Assembly (NCBI GenBank): GCA_013400155.1
Contig: VXBM01001603.1
Span: forward strand, 1 to 64,000
DNA length: 64,000 nucleotides
Direction of reading: 5' to 3'
Source of the DNA: Helopsaltes ochotensis
Taxonomy: Eukaryota > Chordata > Aves > Passeriformes > Locustellidae
The notes beneath the pieces were generated by a model. It saw nothing but the letters and a program-made list of their open reading frames with translations. It made no database searches and was not told the origin of the DNA. How positions within the stretch are numbered: the stretch's first letter is position 1; each line of letters opens with the position of its first letter. The position numbers and the translations under genes are program-made. Shown piece by piece: positions 36,301-49,000 of this stretch.

Positions 36301-38498
36301 ACTATATAACCCTGTCTTACTAGTTTAGTTTCTGTGCCTGATTCTGGAAGAGCTTGATTATGGTTTAATTAGTGATCTTTTTCCACTTTTAGGCATCCCA
36401 GCTTACTCATAAAACTTCATACACAGTAATGGTATTTTGTGGTTCTTCTCAACATTTTTGTTTGTTGGTTTGCTTTACATTAACTGTTGACATTCACTGC
36501 CAAAGTCTTTACCTTTAGAAGTCCTTCCCTATCAATTGGAAGTTATCTCCTTCCACTTACTTGTGATTTTCCTGCCTCCCCTTGTTCCTCAATCACCGGA
36601 ATAATAGGGTAGTATATAATTGTAGACTGCCTTTACAGACTTCTGGTTTCACACTCTGCTTGCTCAGTGTGGTACTGAGAGAGATGTCATGTTTTGTATT
36701 AGAGGAAGCAGCTTGGTCTCACAACAGCTTCATGAGGTAACAGCATGCCAAAAGTATGTCACTCTGTTTCATTAGATTCTAGTCCCTTACCCACTTTTTC
36801 GATTTTTTTTTAGCAAAACTATTGTCACCACCAGTTCAGTGTTTTCTCTAGCCTAATTGAAACAGTTACTATGTTTCTACATTGACATTTTGTTCACATT
36901 TTGCACAGTTTAAAACTCTGCTGCTTCTCTGTTATGTTTAAATATTTTCATTTCAATAATTATATTTTCATTTTCACCTACGACAAATGAGCTTTGTATC
37001 AGTTGTCTTATTGTAGCTATTGTGATTCATTTCAAAATGTTAAATATTTTATGGAATTTTTTTCAGACCTATTCATTTGAAACCAAGATAATGTTCAGGT
37101 TCTCTTTGTATTAAGCAGCTGGAAATTTTATCACCCATTATTCATGTTTTCCCTTCTGTACACCTATAAGCTCTGGTGGAGAGCTAATGCCATGTCCTCA
37201 GATAAATGTTTTCTTCTTAATTTCTGCTAAGGCATTATTTGATACTTCTACCTTTTCTCTGTTCTTTTATCTGAGACTAGCAATATATTTTGTTCCAGGC
37301 AATAAGCTCAAAAGATAAAATACACCAGGTGATCACCTTTTATGAGACTTTATAAAGACAATTATTTTTCCATCACTGTGATTATAATTTTTTTTATTGT
37401 TAGATACATAACAATGAGGTAGAGAAGACTTTCTTTTGACTAATATAAATTACTTATTAAAGTCTCTGCTGTAAACTGATCCTTTAAGAGTGCTCTGAAT
37501 GAGGAAGGGGAAAGATTTGTACACGCTAGGGAGAACATACACTTACAGGAATAAGGAACAGCTGAAAACATTTTACTGAAAAAATGCTAGAATAGGAAAT
37601 GGAAGCAAACTTGTGTTCATTCCTGTTTCTTGAAGGCAATGAGTGGTAAGAGAAGCAGGGAGAATAGTGGAGGGATATTTACTTTGATGAAAGTATTCCT
37701 TGGAAATATTGCCCCTTGCTTACCAGAGATTGCCAGTAACAATGGAATTACTGGGAGATAATTGATGCAGGGGTACTTATGAACATGAGATGAAATTTGG
37801 AATGTTGTTTGGGGTGCAGTGATTTTTACCCTTTACTGAGGTCTAGCAGCCTGTTCTGTTAAATGTGTATGTTAACTGTAAAAGATTGTCCTACTGTAGC
37901 TGAAAAAATTATGCAGATGTTCAGCATTGTAGTCTTAGGTTTGATAAATATACATGAGAGCTATGAAGCCACTCCTATTCCCAGAAGCTCAAGTGCTACT
38001 AAAGGATTAAGAGAGGACTTCTAGTCTTTACATCAACTTATGTTCTTTGTAATACAACACACTGTGTACAAACACAGCATTGTATAACTGATCTTGCATT
38101 TTTCAGCAGACACCATAAATAATAATGTGAATTAATTGCATATGATTAAAATTTGGATATTTTTGACAGAACTTTTTTTGTAAACATGGCTTGCTTTGAT
38201 ATCTTGACTTCAGTTGGCTAGTATGTTTCAGTAGAAGAACTTAAGGAAAATATGAATATTGCCATCATTAATTTTTAGAAGTTACTCATGTGGTTCTATA
38301 TTAACAAATATCACCTCTAAATGTAAAAATACATTACGACCTTCTTGTGTTTGGTTGTTAATGAGGCCCACTTAAATCCTGACATGGGAAAATGGCATTT
38401 AAAGGAAAAATGACACACTCTTAGATCTGTGTATTTTGTGATTGAGAAAGCTGGTGTATTTGTCTAAAAGGGTGGGGCTTCTCCAAATAGGAAGGGCT

Positions 38499-38534
38499 CA
38501 GTGTAAAGTTGAGGAGCAGTGTAAAGTTGAGGAG
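38499..38534 (+). repeat. 18-bp perfect tandem duplication
   Basis: CAGTGTAAAGTTGAGGAG occurs twice in a row (38,499-38,516 and 38,517-38,534). Confidence 0.97.
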
Positions 38535-38683
38535 TGAATGTCTATTGTGCATGACAGTAAAATTGGAGTGGTTTAGGAGTCAGTGGCTTGGGGTAGGAAG
38601 AAATTGTTTCTGTATGCTCTTTCAGTAATACATGTTAAATAAATGTCATTATCACACTTGAATTTTTTAGCACAGCCTGTTGC

Positions 38684-38932
38684 AGTACGACAAGGGGCAA
38701 TGCTTTTAAACTGAGGAGGATTGGTATGATTAGATGCTTTTTTACGGTGAGGGTGGTGAAACACTGAGACAGGCAGCCCAAAGAAGTGGTGGATGCCCCA
38801 TTGCTGGAAACATCTGATGGCAAGTTGGCCAGGGCTCTGAACAACTTGATGTAGTTGAAGATGTCCCTGCTCATGGCAAGGGGTTGGACTTGGTGACCTT
38901 TAAAAGGTCCCTTCCAACTCAACCTTTTCCAT
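38684..38932 (+). mobile_element. CR1 LINE 3' end fragment
   Basis: Shows ACAAGGGGCAATGCTTTTAA, GGTGAGGGTGGTGAAACACT, GTGGTGGATGCCCCATTGCT, GAAGATGTCCCTGCTCATGG and AAAAGGTCCCTTCCAACTCA in CR1 order. It is truncated and lies in POLK intron 1 in the sense direction. Confidence 0.9.
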
Positions 38933-39719
38933 GAGCCTGCTAGTTTGAATCTGCAAAAATAAGGCTGTCGGCTCATGCTACAGAAGATGAAATTCGCTTT
39001 CTTTTTTTAAGATCAATTTCATAACTGAACAGTTTACTACATAATTAGAGCCTATTGAGGATTCAGCAATTTACTTTCAATAAAGAACAAGGAAAGATGT
39101 CAGAAGTTCACATATTAGAAGTATCTGCGTGGATAAGAAATTACTGATGGCTGTAGTTGAGTAGTAAGAGGTTGGTAAGTTCCACTAGTTGGATCCTATG
39201 GCTCAACGCATTAATGGCAAAAAAAAGTGCACAAATTTTACCCAGATTTAGGGTTTTATTAAAAACCTTTAATTGAAGCCATCCGTTTTTAAAATACATG
39301 TTTTGACATGAGCAAAGGTTCAGAATTTTAGCTAGAAATTACTGGAAAGGATTCTGTAGTTTGTCTCAAGCAGGGGTGATGACCAGTAGTTTTCTATATT
39401 TAAAAATATTGCTTTTTTTTTCTTCTAATGTAATAGCAGTGTTTTGTGTTTAAGGCAGTAATTTTTCATCAGGATAATGTACAGGCACAAATGTCATATT
39501 CACATGTAAGGTACTATCCTTTACCTGAGGTTGGTTTGTGCTTAATTATTTCTGTAAGGGAGGTTTTAAAGGAAAATGGTTTTAATATAGTAAGAAAATG
39601 AAGTCTTACTCTCTCCAAACACTGATAGAGTTACAGGTATTTTGATGTAATGTGTGTGGCAGGTCAGCCACTTTCAGCAATATTTCAGCTTCATATTTGT
39701 GACCAGTATGTTGTTTTCT

Positions 39720-39835
39720 GAATAAATATAAAATACTTATTCAATATTTATTTATATATATATTTTTTTATTTAAATATTTTTATATTTATATTACCTAT
39801 TTATTCAATAAATAAAGCAAATTAACTCAATATCT
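39720..39835. repeat. AT-only simple sequence
   Basis: A block of TATTTATATATATA and TTTAAATATTT type, almost free of G and C, about 50-170 bp before POLK exon 2. Confidence 0.85.
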
Positions 39836-39888
39836 AATTATTGTTATTGTTCAGTTAGAACATAAATATTTGATAACTTTTTTTTCAG

Positions 39889-39929
39889 ATATTAAATCAT
39901 AAAACAGGTACTTGTTGCCAAGAAGTACA
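39889..39929 (+). other. POLK: POLK 5' UTR part in exon 2
   Basis: 41 bases between the acceptor TTTTTTTTCAG and the start ATG. Confidence 0.75.
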
Positions 39930-40067
39930 ATGGACGACATGAAAAAAGTTCCTAACAGCTCTTGCGATGATGGAGTTCTGCTTAGAATGGGCCTTAATGA
40001 TAACAAAGCTGGAATGCAGGGTTTGGATAAGGAGAAAATCAACAAAATCATCATGGAAGCTACTAAG
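39930..40067 (+). CDS. POLK: POLK exon 2 (start codon, N-clasp)
   Basis: 46 codons, starting MDDMKKVPNSSCDDG and ending KINKIIMEATK. The part LLRMGLNDNKAGM-GLDKEK matches human POLK and fixes the frame; the first 15 residues vary, as expected. It is the start of the N-clasp helix unique to kappa, which wraps around the DNA. The donor is AAG|GTTGTT, with a T at +3, weaker than the others in this gene. Confidence 0.95.
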
Positions 40068-43000
40068 GTTGTTTCATTACTTTTTTCCTGATGCTTTATT
40101 TGTGGTCCAGTATCATAAGGCCCTTTTCCTCCCTTCCCCAAATTTTATCCCTCACGTGTCTGTGGATGGCATCTTAGAAGAAGTTTATGTGTGGGAGGAA
40201 GGGGAGGGGCCATAGTTCAGTGTACTTTAGAGCATTATTGGATTCATCCACAAGGATATAGAGGAGGACAAATGCATAGTCCATGAGTATATGCTTCAAT
40301 GCTCCCTTTTTGTCCAAAGCAGTACATAAATACTACAGCATTTTCCAGAGGTAATTGTAAAGGCTATAGCTTGCTCTTTTTCTCCCCCTTTCCATTCCTT
40401 TTTTCCAACCCATCATTAAGCAGCCAAGCAGACTTACTTCTTTTGGTCACCTTCCTTAACTGGTGAATTTGATGTAATCAAGTTTTTCTATAATCAAGTT
40501 TTTTTTTTTTGGTGACTGTCTTCTCAGTATTCAAGAGAGGTGGCCAGTAGTGTGCAGCTTTGTACTAAAGATCCACAGAGGCCCTCACAACTCTACAAAC
40601 CATTGAAATACTTGTTATTGGACAGTTCCAATAGAACAGTATAGGGATAACACTTTATCTGAGAAATTCAGGGTTTTCTTACTTTTCCTTGCACAAGTGT
40701 GTATTTTATTTGGTGTCACCACGGCCCGAGATTATGTGCTCTGATGTTTTCCTCATGGATTCTGTGTTGACTACCATGACTCTGTAGTGATCTACAGGGG
40801 TGGGGCGGAGGGAGAAAGGAGGAAAGAGAGAGAGAGAGAAAACATGCTGCAAACAACTCTTACATAGCAAGCTTTTTCCTTTTTTTGCTTGCATTTTCAC
40901 ATTGATAATACTTTATATGCTATCAAGCTTGGTATTGATAAGTTGTTTCTTCTACATATTGTGTTCACCCTTTCTTGAAAACACTGCTTTTTCAGACATA
41001 TCCCAGATAATGATATTTATATAATTTATTTCATTGCAGCAATTACTGTTTCATTTCCTGATATGAAATAGAATGAACAGTAAAATAGACTTTCAAAACT
41101 GACATATAGGCATTTAACTATTAGAATATGTATCTGTCAAAAAGTGCAAGAGTTTATAATTGCCAGATACGCATCGAGAAATCCAAAAAGAAGCGTTGAT
41201 TCTTTTCCTTAAGCTTTTCTATAATCTTTGAAATGACACCTACTGACACTACCCACAGCTGTATTGCAAGGTTTATGGCATTTCAGCTGTGAAATGCTGC
41301 AAGAGATAGAAAAAAAAATTTAAAACTTACTAATAATCTCAAATATTGGGTTGCTTTCCACACCTACATTTTGTTACTCATTTGTTTCAATGGTTTCACC
41401 AGGTCATATTTGATGGCATAAGGGAGAAAAGATAAAAGGTGTATCTGATATGCAAAGACAGCACACCCTAAGTTTTTCTGATTAGATACTTCCTCTAATG
41501 AAACAGGACATATTGCAGCCCTGCCATCATATTTTCTATAATTATTATAAAAGTGGATATTTTTGCTTTTTATATAAATGCCTGAGTATGACTTGACTAT
41601 GGCTGAATTCTTGGTATCAGTGACAGTTTGGTAGTCAGACACTTTGACATAAAGATGTGTTCATTTTTGCAGATTTTCCCAAGAAGTTGAACAAAAACTT
41701 TTTCTTGCAAATATTATTTCACTTGTAAGCTAAGACAAGTTGCAAGGAAACTATTTCATTTCCTAGTTTTGAATTTTTATCTTTTCTACTTCATGTATGC
41801 CCTCCTTTCTTTGTTATGAGTCAGGAGGGAAAGTCACATTATACATTCTGTATATGATTATTGTCTTTTTATTACATCTTCTTGTATTCATGCCTGTTTT
41901 TAAAGGAGCAATTACATACTTAAGAGCAGCAGGCTTCTTTATACCAATTTGGTTTTTATCATGCTCTTCCAAATAGCTTCTGATTCTGCAGTGTCCTTCA
42001 AGATTAAATGGCCAACAAAACACTCAATATTACAAGTGAATTTGACTTATACAGTGTCATTATGTATTTCCATATATATTATATGTGGAAGTCTGAAAAA
42101 ATGCTTAAATATATTTTTGTTAGAGTTTTATTCTCCATACCTTTTAAGTGTTGCAAAGAATAGTTTGACTTCTATCTACTCTTTTAAAGTTTTATTGTCA
42201 AGTGTTAGACTAAATAAATGTACAAAGTTCTCTAGGTAACTCCTTAAACTCCTATGTGTAGGAGAAATACGTGTGTCATTTGAAGAGAGAGCTGTAAAGA
42301 ACCATCAGTCTTTTTTGTATATTTTGATATGAAAATCCAAAGCATGCATGAGAAACCATCTCTGTGTTTTATGTTTTCTGTGTTTAAAGATCAAGTATGA
42401 TTCCTTAAAGACAAGATAAAGACAAAAAGAAAAACATTGTGTTTTTGTGATTTTTTTTTATTTCAGGGTTCTAAATTTTATGAAAATGAACTTAAGAAAG
42501 ATCAACAAGTTAACCAACGAATTGAAAAAATGATGCAGCTAAAAGAGAAAATTACACCACAACAGCTCTTGAAAGCACAGCTGCAGGTACTAATCTTCTA
42601 AAGACTTACTGGGGTAAATGTTGGTTCATAAACATTTTGGTGTGTTCTGGTTTATTGCACTAAATTCTGCTGATAGGCACAATGTTAAACTATCATTTGA
42701 TATTAGACATCCAAGGAAAAGTGCACAATAGTTTGATGGTGTCATCTTAAAATAAACTTGCTAGAAGAATAGTTTATAAAATTACTTTGAAATGTTCTCT
42801 AAATAAGTAAAATTTAAAAAAAGAATTCCTGTTTTCCCTAGTCTGATGATTTTAAAGTGATGTCATTCTGTAAAGATTTGTTAAATACTTTGGTAATAAG
42901 TATCATATCACTGTTGGGTTTAGAATTTACTTATATTTATGTTCAAGTGGCCCTTATATTTATGTTCAAGTGGCCTGCAATGGAATGAGAAAGATCAGAA

Positions 43001-46000
43001 ATATCAATAATTCTGCGTATAATTGATGCCTTTTTAAAGCAAATTAATGAAAAATCATTATGGCAAGCAGTCACAAGAAATGCAAGTGTCCTAGATAAAT
43101 CCAACTAGACAAATCCAACTAGACAGATGAAGAGGCTATTTCTCTTTTCAAATAGTGATGGTACATAATAGTCTCCAAAGTACTACTGTGTAGGAAATGT
43201 TGAAAGAAAGGTTGCACACCAAACTTTCCTAGGCACAACAGAATTAGAAGTGTTTATAGGAGCTGAATTCCTTTCCATTTTCATCTGTATGGTGATTCAG
43301 TCTTTATGTGATTGCTTGCTAGTTTTCCTTGGCAGGATTCTTGTTTTATTCAGTGCACATAGCAGCCTGTGTTCACTGAGGGGGAAATTGTTCAATATTT
43401 ACTGTTGCCCTCAATGTTCAATGGGTGGCCCCAAGCTTTATTTGTTGAACTCTAGTCTAATCCAGTTTTGAATACAAAATTACTGATACCCTAATAGAGT
43501 GTTTTATGTTGTACACCACACACTATGAATTCTTAATTCTTGCAATATTACAGCAAACTAGAGTGATTTTTTTGGTTTGTAGATGGGGAGCTGAAGCAAA
43601 TGAAGATTAAACACATCCTTTAATTTTCAGTGCCGTTGTGAGGATTAGAAGTTGAGCTTTTGTTGGTGTACCAACTTTTTTGTTAATTTCAGGTCTGCAA
43701 ATCACTTCTGTACTTTACATACCAGTGTTTCAAAATTGCCATTCTGAGTACCTCTGAAAAGTTTGTTGTAAGCCTGTATGCCACAATTGTTTCTAGTGAA
43801 TCTTTAACATGGGTTAGTTATGACTCCTCTTGTCCAGGTTTTTCTTAGCTAACTAAGGTAGCTTTTAAGTAATTTAATTACAGAAAAAAATGTTTCTATT
43901 TCCATCCTACCTTCACCAGAGAACTATTTATTTTATAAAGAATAGTCTTTCATAAAGAATGAATTATATGAATAACACAAATTTTATAGATAATGTTATT
44001 CTACAGTTACGTAATGAGAGAATATGTTGTGCACTTCATGGAAACCAAAAAATTTGTATTGCTTTGTCTGCCTTCATATTGTCTTTTTCAGAAATTTATT
44101 CCTTGATATTGCAACATAATTTTATATTCTTTTCATGTTTCTTATGAAAACTGGTTTCTGTAGAGGAAAAAAGAAATTTAAGGAGATAAATTCTCTCATA
44201 TCTGTCTCTTACTGGGACCCAAGTTTCAAATTCTATGTTTGAAATCTTTATGCTGCTTGCTGAAATAGCAGTCATCTTTATTTCCAGTAGATAAACTGTA
44301 AAGTCAGCTGTCATACTGCCTGGGAAATGTCATTAGAGGACTATAGTATGCACACTTTTTTACTGGATAATTTTAGATCTTTGCTGCTGTAAAAACATTT
44401 TGAAACCTTGGATTTTTGTTCTATTCTCTGTATGCGCATAAACTCTGGTTCATGGTTGTTGTTGCCCTCATTCTCCCAGCACAAATTCTGACCATTTTGC
44501 GCTCTCCTCTCCTCTCCTTTCTTTTAATTTATCATATCTTGAATTTTCCTTTCTCATCCAACATCCACAGATCACCATCAGTCCTCTTTCCAAAGCAGTC
44601 CTTGTCCCAGAGTCTTCACTGAAATTTGTTGACTTGAAGCCAGTCTTCTCTCTCTCTATCTGATACTCTAAATACTTTGTCCTTTTTCTGTTTCTTACCT
44701 GCCAGCTACATCTCCCCAGGCCTCCACCTTTTGCTTTGAAAATGTTTGTCTTGTTTGATTTTCTTAATTATTGCTGTGTATTGTTTAATCAGCTCCATTC
44801 TGTTATGGATATAGTCAGTTCTTTTTATCATCTTCTCTATTGTTCTTATCTGTTGAGTTTTTAACTCTTCTTTTTAGTACTACCTTCTGATAAGAGTCAG
44901 TAAGAGTCTGATAAGAACCTTCTGTTCTAAAATTTTAAGTGGGAAGTATTCTGGAATTAGAAAGATATCTGTATATCTATCCCTATGAGCACTGCATGTT
45001 CTCATCTGCAGAGGAAGTCTTGTTTGTGGGATGGTTAGAGGCTCAGGTATGGTTTCCTAAGCTGGCAGTTAAGTCCTGTAAGGTAAAACCAAACAAAAAT
45101 GTCTCCACTTACTGGGCTTCTGGACAAAATCCTGATTACATGGTGGAAACAGTAATATAAATAAAAATGTAGAGTCTGCAACACAATACTGTTGGTTTTG
45201 CCATTAGAATGTGTGGAACTCCTTGAGATTCAGCAGTAATTATTAATACATTAAAAAGTGTACAGATGCTACCAGATTTGGAAACTCCTGTACTGATGTT
45301 TGCTGGTTTTTTACGTCCATGTTGGGTTTATCCCAGATATTTATGCTGTAAATAGTTACCATTGTCTTGCTTTTATTGACTTTTCTGTTGTGCTTCGAAA
45401 ACTTACATATTTTACTGTGGGATAAGAAAAAAGGAGAAGTTACTCTTCAAATTGTCAAAAAGTTTCTTAAAAAAGGAAAATTAAGCTTCTAATTATAATT
45501 CGTACCTTTTAGTTTGTTTTTTTTTTTATCTAGTTTAGAAATATATATTAAAATATATCTCTATTTTACAAAGGTTAGTTGAAAGCAGCTTTTAAAAACT
45601 TGTCAGCCTGACTTGCATGTAAGGAATTAGTCCAAAAATTTTAAGGAGAGGTTTTGTAGGTGCCAAGAATTCTTTGAGTAGATCTGGTTGTATTTTGTTT
45701 TAGCATATTACTTGTATCAGTTGCTTTTGCTGAAGAGTAATCTTTTTGTATTTCTTATTAGTTTAATGTGATTTTGCTTCATTCTTTAGATGTGTATTTT
45801 AGCTGATCAGTAAATATGATGTTAGCAATATATTTAGGGAGAAAAAGCAAAAAAGAAGTTCATTATAAATGTGATAAATTGAAATGCAGAAGTTATGCTA
45901 CTAGAGCAGCAATTGATAATATTAATTAAAAAATTTGAATTTGAGAGCAACCTGAAAACTATCTGTAAAGTAGAATTTAAAATAAGGATGCTCTTGATGA

Positions 46001-49000
46001 TAAAGTGTGGCATGAATCCTTTTGAATTAGTAATGTAATGGAAATAATAGAAATACTCCACTTTGTTTGTTTTTTTGTATCTTTGAATGGCTTCCCCCTT
46101 GTGCTTTTAATTTGTCTGAACTAGTTTTCTCAGCCTCAGAGAACATACTGTGCTCTTCTGTGTTGAGCAGCCTAGTTTAGGGCTCTGGTCTAACATTTCA
46201 TCCCTCAAAGCAACTTGGAAAAAAACAAAGAAAAGACTTTGTAAATCATTAATCAGCAGTTTAATTAGAGCATTGCAATCTCACTTGCCTTGGTTCAAGT
46301 GTTTTGAGCTCAAAGACAGTTCCTGCGGATAAGGTTTTTGTGGTTTTTTGTTAAGCAGTTCTGTTGAGGGAAATAAAAAAGAACCATACAAACTGTATGT
46401 AAACATTCCTCTCCGGAATAATACTATATAATACACTTAGTGTATTATAGTCAGTCCAGAGACATTTCTGTATTGGTACCCTGATGTCACGAGAGTGTGA
46501 GTGTCCTTCTTCCTGCAAGCAAAGTGAAACTTTGGTTCCTTTTTGCTAATTCCATTCCTTGCTGTGTTATGCTTCTCAGGACTTCTTACCAGCAGTAGCA
46601 GTCTTTTGTTGTGTAGACAGAGGTTGCCTTATTCATCACTGTGGTTAGGTAACCTTATTTTGATAGCACATTCTTTTGTGGTTTTTTTCCTGTATTTTCT
46701 CTTCTAGAATGATGTGTGATACTGCTGCCAACATAGTCATCATAAATCAGTAGGCCTTAAAAACTCCGTGTCTGATACTTCACTTACATTTTTTCATGAC
46801 AGCACTGCTCATACCTCATTCATAGGTCAACAGTATTTCAGGAAGAAGCACATGATCTGCATGTGGTAAAAACAAGCAAATTAAACACTACCAAAGTGCT
46901 TCATAGAGAATCTGCCTGATTGGCCTCTGCCTCAAAACACCATGGAGCTGATGAAGAAGTACTGCTCTCAGTCTGCTAGTAGACATACATCTTTAACATT
47001 TGGAGTGAAACACTCTTTGTGTATAGACTATTCTGTAAATAACTTGCAGTTTTCTTAGCAATCTAGCCTTATATGGTATGGGATCCTGTAAGAAAAGTTG
47101 AGGACTTTTATTGAGGGATTAACAGTAGCTTACTTTGTGATAATTGAACATGGGTGTTTGAGACCTTATTTCTGGCAAGACAAAATAGATGGATATGTCC
47201 TGTGAGCTGCTAGTCTTCTCTTCACCATTCTAGGCCAGTTTTTTGAAATGTGATAGCTTTATTTAGGAATGTTGGAAATTCTTTAATAGCATATTTTCTT
47301 TTTTTTTTTTAAATTTCTATTTATAGAAATTTTAAATAGGGGAAGAGGAAATGTATTCCTTCTATTTCTAAAACTAAGTGCTTTAAGTAAAGATTCATAC
47401 TCAAGGGTCTTACAGAGTTTCTGTCTGAATCAGATACTTTTTTTTTTTGTAATGTAATGTAGAGTTTTGTTGTTTGGAGGATGGGGTTTTCTGCTGGTTT
47501 TGACTGGGATAGAGTTAATTTTCTTCACAGCAGTTTGCATGGGGCAGTGTTTTGGTTTTTGCTGAAAACAGTGTTGATAATGAAGAGATGCTGAGCAGCA
47601 CTTGCACAGAGCCAAGACTTTTTCTGCTCCTCTCACTACCCCACCAATGAGGAGGCTGGGGGTGCACAATGGCTGGAGGGGATAAAGCCAGGAGAGCTGA
47701 CCCTAGCTGACCACAGGGATATTCCAGACCATGTGGCATCATGCCCAGCCTACAAAATGGGATGTAGATGAATGAAGGATGGACATTTGCAGCTATGGCA
47801 TTTGTCTGCCCAAGTAACTTCTATGTATGATTGAGCTGTTTTTCCAGGAAATGGCTGAACACCTGTCTGCCCATAGGAAGCATCACATGGAAGAATTCAT
47901 TCAGTTCCTTATTTTGATTTGCTTGTGTGCAGAAAGCTTTTGCTTTCTGTGATAATTGTCTTTATTTCAATCCATGAGTTTTATCACTTTTATTCTTTTG
48001 ACTCTTCCACCATAAGGGAGTGAGTAAGTTGCTGCAGGAGCTTAGTTACCAGATGGGGCTAAAACACAACACCTGTGGTTTTTTCCACTGGATTTTGTGG
48101 TGGTTTTTTGTACCTGTTACTGCAGCAACATTCTCTCCAAGAGCAAATTTCCTCTAAAGCTTCGTTGGGGTGTTTTTGTTTGTGCTGCTTTGGTGGGGAT
48201 TGGATTTATTGAGGTTTTTTTCTTTAACTATATGTAAGATGCATCTGGGTTTTAGGATCATCTATACTGTTGAACTTCTGCCAGGTTAGTAGTATTTCAA
48301 TTACTGTTTTATTCTATTCAGGTAGACAAACTTGTGATAGAACTGGAACAGAGCCGTAAGCTTAGCAGTACAATTGTACACATTGACATGGATGCCTTCT
48401 ATGCAGCTGTGGAAATGAGAGATAATCCAGAGCTGAAGGAAAAACCTATAGCAGTGGGATCCATGAGTATGTTGGTAAGGCTGAATGCTAAACTATTGCA
48501 GAAATCAATTGCATGGATCTTAAACATAATAAGCTATAAAATAATAACATAAATATATGACACTGTTTTATGCGAAGTGTGGAAAACCCAAAAATAATAA
48601 AGGAAAGAGCAATTCTTTGACTCGACCATGTAAGCTGTATTTTTCAGTAAAAAGTGTATTAATGAAAATTTAAAGTGTGTAAGCAGATTGAAAGGCAGGA
48701 GGGGGAGTGAAAATGCATATAAACTTTTAGCTTTGTCAATCTTTTCTGTATGGAGATCTGTAATTAGAGCTTTATTATTTAATATTAAACTTAAAGAAAA
48801 ATTTGATTACTGAACACTAAACTTATTTAATCTCTCTTAAGTCCACCTCAAATTACCATGCTAGGAGATTCGGTGTGCGTGCAGCCATGCCTGGATTTAT
48901 TGCTAAAAGGCTATGTCCCCATCTAACTATAGTACCACTAAACTTTGAAAAATACGGAAAAGTGAGTAAAGAGGTAAGTCTGAAAGTGGTCTCTAGCCAA

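Larger units (their letters stand above)
28991..39888 (+). other. POLK: POLK intron 1 (probable)
   Basis: About 10.9 kb between the probable first exon and the acceptor TTTTTTTTCAG before exon 2. It contains a long pyrimidine tract (29,459-29,518), two CR1 ends (33.2 and 38.7 kb), an 18-bp tandem duplication (38.5 kb) and an AT-rich block (about 39,740-39,810). The rest shows no gene. Confidence 0.65.
42587..48321 (+). other. POLK: POLK intron 3
   Basis: 5.7 kb. It contains two short tandem duplications (42.9-43.1 kb) and an ERV LTR at 47,492-48,071. The rest is AT-rich and shows no gene. Confidence 0.85.
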
